From Litomosoides sigmodontis (taxonomy: Eukaryota; Nematoda; Chromadorea; Rhabditida; Onchocercidae), in the NCBI GenBank assembly GCA_963070105.1, contig OY718803.1, positions 1,489,007 through 1,553,006 on the forward strand: 64,000 nucleotides of DNA, read 5' to 3'. Below the pieces are notes generated by a model. It did no database searches and was not told the DNA's origin. It saw only the letters and a list, made by a program, of their open reading frames with translations. Positions 51,608-64,000 of this stretch are shown piece after piece; position 1 is the stretch's first letter, and each line of letters begins with the position of its first letter. The position numbers were made by a program, and so were the translations under genes.

Positions 51608-53617
51608 TTTCAATAACTCTATGATAAATTTCAATTTCTATGACAAGCTTACACTATCAATAACGAACGCTTTACGACGTTCGACGACTTTTCATTAAAA
51701 TTATTATTCATTAAATTCATTAAAATTATGCTTTGTAAACTTACATTATTGATGTTTAAAATAAAGAAAACACAAGCTGAAGAACTATTATCAAGAATGC
51801 TTACCTTATTACTCACCTTGTTATTACTTACCTTATTACTTGTTATGTACACTAATAGATCTTACCTGCCCTGAATAAATATATCATGTAAATTTGCAAA
51901 TTGTACTGTTACTAATAAGAAGTAAAGTAGCCCAAACTAATCCTACTTTTACTACCAACAATATCGACCTAAACCAATAGATCGTACTTTTGCTACTTAG
52001 TACTTTGGCGTTGACCTGAATTGACATACCGTACTCTTGCTACAAAATAAGTAAAGCAGCCTAAATTGATGGAACTTATTTTTGCTATCAATAGATGTTT
52101 TACTACCAACAAATATATCAATCAGCCTGAAACTTATTTTTTACTACGCAACAAATGTATTAGCGTGAATTGACTTTTATTATCAACAAATATATCGGTT
52201 TAAATTGCATATTTAATTTAACATCTAAGCAAAGGAACATTTTTGAACGTTGAGATGAAGTGCGAAGGTACATTCAACACGAGATTTAAGTCAGAGAAAA
52301 AGAGAAAAAGATTACAATTACTACTTTAGGTTTATGAATTCCAGAAAATTACAAACGAAAAAAAAAAGTAAAATATTCACGAGCCTGAACTAATATACCT
52401 ATCTGAAACAAAATAACACTTCGTTTTGAATGAAATTTTAAGAAAGTTAAATTTACTAATTTCACATTTCAACTTTAAATTTTATTGCATTAGAAGGGAA
52501 AATAAAAATTAGCTGTATATTCCTCGTTTTCTTTTTGCTTTTCATTGATTCCTAAATATTAGCTAGGAAAAATTTATTTATTTATTATAAATGATTCATT
52601 TATCGTTTTCAAAAAATTTTAATTACTAATTTTCGCCGACAATTAATTAGCCAAAAAGAACAACGCAACTAGCATATATTTAATTTGAGCACCCTAATAA
52701 TAGAATAGCTTGTTTGAATCGGAAGATATTTTGAATAATTTTTTGCCTCTGTCTCATTCTCAATTAAATTTATTTTTTATTTCAATTACTTAGATGTTAA
52801 TAAAATTTAAATTTTTACTCCATTCTATAAAAATGGACGAATTTAATTGGGAAAATGAAATCTTCATTTATGCATGAATTTGATATAAAAATATTATAAT
52901 GGATTATCGTGTCAAAAAGAATGCAAGATATCGTAATTTTACTATGAAATAATTGAAATTATTAGTTTTTAAATCATCGCACTATCTCAATCACTCATTC
53001 ATTCTAAATCATAATATTCTTATGAATTATTAGTTTAATTGCCACTTTATATTATTAATTATGTCACTGATCAGTTCATATTATTAATTATACTTTTATA
53101 AATTAATATTATAATTATTATTCATAATTTACTAATTATTATATTAAAATTTTTGAAAGTTATATTAAAAGAAGAGCTCTTAGTATTGATCGTTTAGCAT
53201 CAAACATTAATCGGTCTGAGAATGGACAGAATTTCCAACAGTATTGGCGCAAATATGGTCGGTAGGATGAATAAAGGTAAAAATTAAATTTATCAATAAA
53301 AAATCATAAATGGAAATATCATCATATAAAAGAAGAAATTTAGAGAGAGAGAGAGAGAAAGAAAACAAAGTTAAAAATAAATCGGAAAGCTTCCTTTTTC
53401 TCAAACAAAAACGCATATGAATATTTAATCAAAATTATCACTAATCAAACTTTTTTCAAATTGTTTAAATTTTTTTGCTTTTAAGTAATAGAGAACATGG
53501 GTGAAATAAGTGAAAATTTACGAATACAATCAGTTTTTTTCTTTATCATGATTATTTATCATAATTATTCATATTTCATGATTTTATGAAATAATTATTT
53601 CATAATTATTGCATTTA
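51608..53617. other. Nudix-BLOC1S3 intergenic region
   Basis: 2 kb between two minus-strand genes. It holds a degenerate tandem repeat (about 51800-52215) and otherwise AT-rich sequence. A conserved-looking promoter element was not seen. Confidence 0.55.
51800..52215. repeat. Degenerate minisatellite
   Basis: Repeated blocks of the type CCTAAATTGATAG, GTACTTTTGCTAC and CTACCAACAAATATATC recur about every 50-70 bases. At 51803-51845 a shorter TTATTACTTACC-type repeat is present. Units are strongly diverged and borders are approximate. Confidence 0.55.
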
Positions 53618-57267
<3,650 letters not shown>

Positions 57268-57320
57268 CGTATATGATGATTTAATGCTGTTGTGCTTGAT
57301 AGTCTCTTGAACTATAATAG
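57268..57320 (-). promoter_or_regulatory. Probable spliced-leader acceptor of BLOC1S3-like gene
   Basis: On the minus strand, TTCTATTATAG ends at 57312, leaving a 44-base leader before the ATG at 57267 with no upstream ATG. No other 5' exon is required. Confidence 0.4.
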
Positions 57321-59768
57321 AATAATGCAAAAATTGTTAATTACATTTAACGATATTTTTACTCATTACGAATTAATTAAATTAATAGTCTAATTTCCTT
57401 TCTCACTTCTACTACAAAAGTTTTCATATTTTCAATTAAATTCTAACACGAATTTTATATCGATCGATGACGATTAATCATTGAACGAATTCAGACTACT
57501 TTTCATTATGAATTTCGTCCAGCTTCAAAGGTTGTAAAATTGTAATAAATGAATGATACCTCTATGAAAATAATAGGTCATCGTAATAAGTGCAATAGCA
57601 CTGCGTTAAACGTAACAATTGAATTAACCAGAAGAAAGAGATTATAAACCACGTAGATTTACGTAGCATATTGTTGGTAACGTTCAGTTTTTTTTTACAC
57701 CTTTTTTAATCACACACACGTACGCACACACACACGCACGCCCATACACGCACGCATACATTGAAACACGCATATACCTACACTTTATGAACTGTTCCAC
57801 CACCTTTTCCTTTACCTTATAAACTGTCCTTATCATAATGATCACTTCTTATCAAACCGTTTTTTTTCAAATCTACAAATGTTTATCGCTGCCACTACCT
57901 AACAAACATTACCTCTGCTTATCATAATTGTACAGATAAAAACAAAGTAACTTTGTTAAATGAAATGTGACGACGAATTGTACTGTTGTAAAATTAAGAC
58001 ACTCACTTTTTGTTGAAATTCATCAGAAAAGAGATATCTATCGATTTATCACTGAAATTCATTAAGTATGTAATACTTATGGTACCAGTTACACAAGTGT
58101 AGTATTTAAATCTTAAAAACACTTCCTCAAAAATATTTAAAACCTTAAAAACGTTTAAAAATATATTGTTGAAATAACAATTATACTTTATTATCATATC
58201 AGATGTCATACTTTTTTGTTTGGTCATATTTATGTATGTTGTATTATGCACGACAACAAATAAGTAGTACTTTCAAATTTTTGTCTTTCATATTACTTAT
58301 TTCTAGAAGAGGGTGGGAGGGGGAGGGAAGCGAGAGAGGTGGAAAAAAGTGTAACAACTAAAAAAGGAAGAGAGGAAAAAAATTTTCCAAAAATAGGAGA
58401 CACCGTATTGAACTCAACGCAACAAACATCAAGCATTCACATGGAAAAAATCATTACTACAACAAATTTCACAATTTCGTGTTCTTCATATTCCAAATAT
58501 GAATTCATAAATTAAAAAAAAAAAAACGAGTCGAACAAAATGAATGAAACAATTTTTGCATTCCATCCTTTTGTGCTTTTTTTTTTAAAAAAAAAAGAAA
58601 ACTCCCTCATCTTTTACGTTTTTCTCCATTTCTTTCCTCTTCTACACATCTCATAATTGTATTTCATATACCACTTTATTCTCATTGAATTATCAAATTT
58701 TTCAAATGCTCAAAAAAACACACACCTTCACTTTTTTTTGCTAAAAGTAACAACAATGTAAGCTTTATTCTGCTAATCTCTCCTTTTTTTTTGTTTACAA
58801 CAAATCATTCGTTACCAGTGTGCAGGCGACATTCATTCATATTTCCACATTAAAATTTGCTGATCCATTCAATGAATGTGTGTTGTTACATAATTTTTTG
58901 GTCAGAAATTTATGGTCAGATTTTTGTTCAATTTCATATCTCAGCCTCTAAGCCTTTTCGTTATGCCAAAAAATCTTAAATGCATGCATGCATCATCATC
59001 ATCATCATCATGAATGAATCAAATAAAAATTGGGAAAAACGAAAAGAGAGCAAAAACCCGAAACCAAACACGAAATGGCTAAAATTATATGTACAGTGAA
59101 ACATCTACCGTCTGGTCTGTGCATCATTTTTTTTTCGTTCATAAGCATTTAATGCTACTACAAAGCAAAAAGGAGGAGAACAAAAAAAAAATTACGAAAA
59201 TTAAGGGAATTAAAGGATTCATTCATTCATTTAAAAAAAGATATGAAGAGAAAGAGTACAGAAAACATATGCAAAAATATAATGAAACCGTTTCTCGACG
59301 TTACAGATCAGTCAGTAAAAACAATCAAACAATAAAACTAAGGTAGACAATAAAAGTGTTATATATTTTATAATCCATAATACATACATTAGCTGTAAAA
59401 TATCCATGCTCACTCTCATCTCATACAACTAAACTTTTCCACTGTGAGCCAAACAGTTCGAGTTAATAACATCGGAAAATGTTTGACATAACCTAAATGC
59501 AATAATGTAAAATTTAAATTTGAATAGTTGCGATGAAAACAGAAATTGTGAATGAAAAAATATTTCTCCTCAATAGTTTCACAGTGAAGAAAACATTCAT
59601 CACACATGAAATGCCATAGTCTTTGAAATACCTAACGTGCTAAATTAATTGGCGACCATTGTTGTGCATTAACATCAGGTGACAATGACGTGTACAGTAG
59701 CCTCAATTGATAAAAACAAAGTGAAGCAGGAAATACACTTCCATACATATTTATATATATATTGTTGT
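57321..59768. other. Intergenic region, BLOC1S3-like to Gln-rich gene
   Basis: 2.4 kb between the start of one minus-strand gene and the stop of the next. It holds a short CA/CG-rich stretch (57711-57775), a compact G-quadruplex motif (58311-58327), (CAT)n at 58992-59010, and no supported gene. An 85-residue Lys-rich frame at 59089-59346 lacks any splice or family support. Confidence 0.55.
58311..58327 (+). other. G-quadruplex motif with single-base loops
   Basis: GGGTGGGAGGGGGAGGG: four G-runs separated by one base each, a very stable type of G-quadruplex by general knowledge. It lies about 1 kb upstream of the BLOC1S3-like start, in an AT-rich setting. Confidence 0.8.
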
Positions 59769-61125
59769 CTATCGTTGACATGCTGCCATCCCAGCTAAAA
59801 CAGCAACAGCGATACTTTCCTTCTCCGATAAATCTTTTCGTTCCTCCATCAACGAATCGATCATCAGATCTTCATCAAAGAGAAACTGTTGTTGTTGTTG
59901 CACCTGTTGCTGCTTCTCATCGTTGAACAGCGATGAAGTGGATGATGCTGGTGGTGAGGGTGGCTGCTGTGGTTCAGGTTCAGGATGAAATCGTGGACTC
60001 AATTCCGTAAGCTCCAAGGGTGACGACGTCGATTCAGCCGCACCTGCTGCTGCAGTTGCAAGTAGCGGTGATGGTGAAGTTGTCTGCCTTATGGCGGAAA
60101 TTTGCGGAGGAACGGATGGTGGAGGAGACAGCCATTGTGACTGTGGCTGTGGTTGTTGGGATAGCAGTGAAGTGTGAGCAGCAGCTGCAGCTGCCGCGAC
60201 CGTTTTGAATTGTTGGTGCAGATTTGCAGCTTGCTGAGCTGCTATTTGCTGCGCCAATGCAACCTGAATCACAACTGAAGTGATGAAAACCACATTACAA
60301 ACGCCTCTAAACAATAGCGAACAAAGTAGCTACTTGCACAGATGTCAAAGCAATTTTTACCTGTGCTTGTGCTTGCTGCTGCACCTGAGCCTGCAAATGC
60401 TGAAAATACGGCAACATTGCGGTGAATGACTGCTGCGCATTATTGATCCATGGAAGCGCCGAAGATGCACTTTGCGGCTGTTGCTGCAACCCTAATGCGG
60501 CAGCGAGCAGGAAGGGATTTGCAGTTTGTGCAGCGGCTACGGCAACAATGGCTGCCGGAAGATTTCCAACCGCTGCAGCGCTTAATGGAGAGGGTGCATA
60601 GGCGGGCGGAGTTGGGAGCAGCTTGTTATCAAGTGTTGAGTGAATTGAGCGCTGATCGGGGGGTGAACATGACGGGGCCAGTGATCGGTTAACGTCCGGA
60701 ACCTGAACAAGGAAGTGAAAGCTCAGGAAATCCCTAACATCTCAAAACTGTCAAAGTTTTATTCAATCAGAGATATGCAAGCTGAAGATGAGCACAAATT
60801 GCGAGCTATTATAACTGTAAGTCGATTAAGTGCAAAGTCGATCGTCTTCAACAGAACCAGTAGGTTGGAGGTGCATTTATTGGCACAGTAGCTATTCGAA
60901 ATAACCTTACTTGCATAAACAATATATCATATCCTTTGCAAAGCTAAAACAGAAACGGTACGGAAAACTGTAGTAAATAGAACAAAGATTTGGTACCTGT
61001 TGAAAAGCAGCATTTGATATGTGTGCAGACGGTGCATTCCGACGCAGTTCATCTTTTAACGTTTCAATATCCGTCTTATGTAAATCAGAATGTGCCGTAT
61101 GCACTACCATTTCCGGTTTTTTCAT
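59769..61125 (-). CDS. Gln/Ala/Pro-rich protein, family not recognised (3 exons, 321 aa)
   Basis: Exons in reading order: 61125-60997, 60702-60361, 60263-59769. All three are phase 0 with good sites (TTTTAG, TTCAG, TTCAG acceptors; GTACC and GTAAAA donors). The first exon begins 20 bases after an acceptor (ending 61146), so ATG 61125 is the probable start; the frame is open to that acceptor, so more exons to the right of the window remain possible. Residues 1-43 are polar and helical (TDIETLKDELRR). Residues 44-157 are Ala/Gln/Pro-rich (QVQQQAQAQ). Residues 158-321 carry an Ala run (180-186), Pro/Ser-rich sequence, Gln runs and an acidic end (FDEDLMIDSLMEERKDL). No zinc finger, homeodomain, signal peptide or membrane segment is seen. 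Such composition is common in transcriptional regulators, but no function is assigned. Codons are markedly more GC-rich than in neighbouring genes. Confidence 0.7.
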
Positions 61126-61160
61126 TTGTTCAATTTCAATAGAACCTAAAATATGCAGGA
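61126..61160 (-). promoter_or_regulatory. Possible spliced-leader acceptor of Gln-rich gene
   Basis: On the minus strand ATATTTTAG ends at 61146, followed by a 20-base leader to the ATG. Equally, it may be an internal acceptor of a longer gene. Confidence 0.35.
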
Positions 61161-62316
61161 AATGAGGGAAGGGTCAAAAATTTCTATGTCACACTGCTCA
61201 CTGCTTAAAATTGCTATGCTTCAGTCAGTGAATAATTGATACATATATGATTTATTCAAACGTCTTTTCAGTATACATGTACTACAACTACATCGCAGCG
61301 TAGCATTATTCTGAGAAATGGGAAAGTGGAGCAGAACAAGCAAAGTTCAAAGTTCTACCGCCTTTAATCTTTCCCAGCGAACTGAAAAGAAGCACAAAAA
61401 AGAGTAATAATGGAAAGCCGAAACCAGTTCTCAGAAACAATTTTAGGCGGGAATGCGCAATACGCAATACGTCGTTTCGCAGCAGTTATGGTACGGCAAT
61501 TACCGAAACATTTAAATGAATTATCGATGAATTCAGAAATGCTTTCGAATCGCATCACTCACCCTCTTCTACTCCTGCTACACACTTCCTTACAAGCATT
61601 ACCTTTTTATTTTATTTTCCTTTCAGTTTTCTTTTTTTAAATCCATTCCTCTCCTTCATACTGCTCATTTAACGAGTTAAATTACGCCATCCATATCACA
61701 AAACTTTATTCATTCCTAAATTAGCTTTCTAATCCAGAAACTGAAGTGAGAACTTGCTAAAATTACTCAACTCCAAACATAACAACCGGCACCAACTCAA
61801 CCCCATCCATCTACCAATAAACCCCTCATTCAGCATCTAAAATTTCATAACAATTCAAGATCATTTTCTTCTTTCTTTGCTATATTCTTCAAAAATGTCA
61901 ACGAGCTTCAAGGCCACATTTTCAAAAAAAGACAACTTCGACAATTTCCTATAATTCCAAACTCTTCCTAACCATTCTCTACACCTATTGAACAATGCAC
62001 ATACATACATCAAGCGTATCACCTTACCTCTATGTAAGCTACTACCTAAATCATCACTTTTCGAAAAAAAAAAACTATTAAAGCTACTATCTTAATCACT
62101 AACCTTTAACAAAAACAAAGCCATTAAATTAATGAACATTACAATTCATCCATCTTAGCTCACCCATCACCATCATCAAATACATCACGTTTTATAAGTT
62201 AAAATGATAAGCAAAAAGATGCACACAAAGTAACCAACAATTAGTATCAATAAAATGGACGACGCCAACTGCCAAGAAACCATCCAGAATGATCACATGT
62301 CATGTCTCCCTCTCTT

Positions 62317-62388
<72 letters not shown>

Positions 62389-64000
62389 CCTTTCCCTCAC
62401 TAAACATTCTCAGAGCACTGAAGAAAAAAAATCAACCTTTTTAAATTGCACATTTTCATACAATGTTACACGAGCGCATTGTACGAAGTGGTAAAATGAC
62501 ATTTCCAGTAGCACTGTTTGCATGTCATCATTTTAGAACATATTAGTATATGTCTTAAAGAAAAGAAAAAATAGAATCAACAAACGTAAGCGCTAAACTA
62601 TTTCATTCACACCATTCACACTTTTTCTAATATTATAAAAAAAAAGAAAAAAATTAAAAATTCACATTGCCACAGACGAGAGAGAGAGAGAGAGCATCCG
62701 AGAGTAACAAATAACCAATGTTTACCTCTTCCTCTCTCTCTATCATTGCCAAAACTAAGCTTTCCTTCTTTATACATCTACCCATACATGCTTGCATTAG
62801 CACTCACTATAGCGTAAAGCTAAATTATTCACAAAAACCAAAGATCAACTGTGCTTGCCCACTTATCTCAGCTAAAATAGTTAATACAATAAATTTTTAA
62901 TCATTCATGATATCATTCAATAATTCTAATTCCGATAATTAAGTAAAAAATTATCAATCACCTTCTCACTACCTAATTCACAAATATGAATTGCAAAAAA
63001 AAACATCTAACATTAATTCACTCATGTTTCACGGCTCCTAAACAAACTATAATATATCATCAAGTCGTTATTCATCCCTTCTCCTTCTCAGCTGACGCTG
63101 ATAGTTCGGTGAAAGATTGAACAAGTAAACAATTCATACGGCAAATTCATTCTCCTTTTTATCCTTTTTTTTAATCTTTCATCCTCATTTTCATCCCATT
63201 CCATTCCATTATCTTATTTCGAAAATTTTTACCCCAAACTGTATTTTAAAAAAAATTAAAAAACATTGAAAGAAAACTTTCACTCTCGTCTCCTCAAAAA
63301 ATTAATAAACACAAGCTTATCTGTGTAAAATAGAACATATTAATGTGCTAATATAAAATGACAATCAAGCAGAGGAAAAATAATACTTTAACAATTTTAA
63401 ATTAAATTTATCATATAAACCAGTTTTTACAGAAATAATTGACATATACAATCTAACTTCAACAGTTTCACACACGTTCCCACACAATGTTCTTTGTTTC
63501 CACTAGAGTAAAATGATACGACGACTACAATCTTTACACCACGGTAACTTTACGATACCCATTTTAATTCCAATTTCCCTTATAAATCATTTCCTCCTAT
63601 TTATCACTCTCTTCAACAAATCTCTACTCTCTACTCTACCACACTAGAAAAGAAAGTAATCAAATAGGTGCACTTATATTCACATGCAAATAAGAAACAT
63701 AAGTATTCATCAATACTTCAAAACATCAATCTATCACCCTTCATTCCAACAAATCCACTCCCTCGCTGAAATGCATCCTTGCAAAATTGCCCTTTCAATA
63801 ACAAAATAAAAAATTCATCAAGCCTGAGCAATAAGAAAGAGAGAAAGAAGGAAAGAAAGAATGCTCAACGAAGAGCAATCAATGAAAACACATGCTAATT
63901 AATGGATGAAAATTACATTATCAGAAATATTCTCAAATCATCTTACAACTACCAAATAAATTTTCAAGAAATTTAACCAACATGAATGAATACAACAATT
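61147..64000. other. Right flank, no gene seen
   Basis: 2.85 kb, AT-rich and poor in G on the + strand. It has (CA)n at 62321-62387 and a short GA run at 62677-62693. The only stretch with coding-like base use is 61410-61560, open on both strands but without splice partners or a recognisable family. Confidence 0.5.
62321..62387. repeat. (CA)n microsatellite
   Basis: About 33 uninterrupted CA units. Confidence 0.95.

Noticed and set aside
59089..59346. 85-residue Lys-rich frame on the + strand
   Set aside because: Low-complexity composition, no splice sites and no recognisable family.
61410..61640. Open frames on both strands with coding-like base use
   Set aside because: No donor or acceptor partners were found; the + frame ends in poly-Phe/Leu noise. 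A small unrecognised gene cannot be fully excluded.

Overview
The window is nuclear DNA of a nematode. It is very AT-rich, with small exons, introns opened by GT (once GC) and mostly closed by the worm-type TTTTCAG, and first exons that often begin 20-45 bases after such an acceptor, as expected when a spliced leader is added in trans. The long introns and the proteins encoded suggest a parasitic (possibly clade III, spirurid) nematode rather than Caenorhabditis; this is inference. All gene models were built by hand from exon phase, splice sites and remembered family sequence, with no search or alignment run.

Layout. 1-2187: 5' flank, with a possible scrap of a gene (about 363-694) and a 1-kb AAT array. 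2206-10393 (+): sestrin, 10 exons, 430 aa. 12220-17869 (+): ELMO/CED-12, 15 exons, 764 aa. 20044-32818 (-): a divergent Frizzled-family receptor, 8 exons, 518 aa, with an 8.35-kb first intron. 32819-43364: 10.5 kb between genes, full of simple repeats plus a degenerate GATA-motif tandem repeat. 43365-51607 (-): NUDT18-like Nudix hydrolase, 8 exons, about 329 aa. 53618-57267 (-): BLOC1S3-like subunit, 3 exons, 144 aa. 59769-61125 (-): an unrecognised Gln/Ala/Pro-rich protein, 3 exons, 321 aa. 61126-64000: no gene seen.

The genes do not form one pathway. By family, sestrin couples leucine and oxidative state to TORC1, CED-12/ELMO works with a DOCK GEF to activate Rac in corpse engulfment and cell migration, Frizzled proteins receive Wnts, the Nudix enzyme cleans oxidised nucleotides, and BLOC-1 sorts cargo to lysosome-related organelles.

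The most unusual biology is the Frizzled-like gene. It keeps the seven-pass layout and nine of the ten cysteine-rich-domain cysteines, but lacks the second cysteine, the KTxxxW Dishevelled-binding motif and the class F TM6-TM7 basic/Trp switch. Other points of note are a sestrin with Phe for the peroxidase Tyr and Met for the leucine-pocket Trp, a GC-AG intron in ced-12, six very large ATT/AAT arrays (about 4.6 kb in all), and a GATA-rich degenerate minisatellite.
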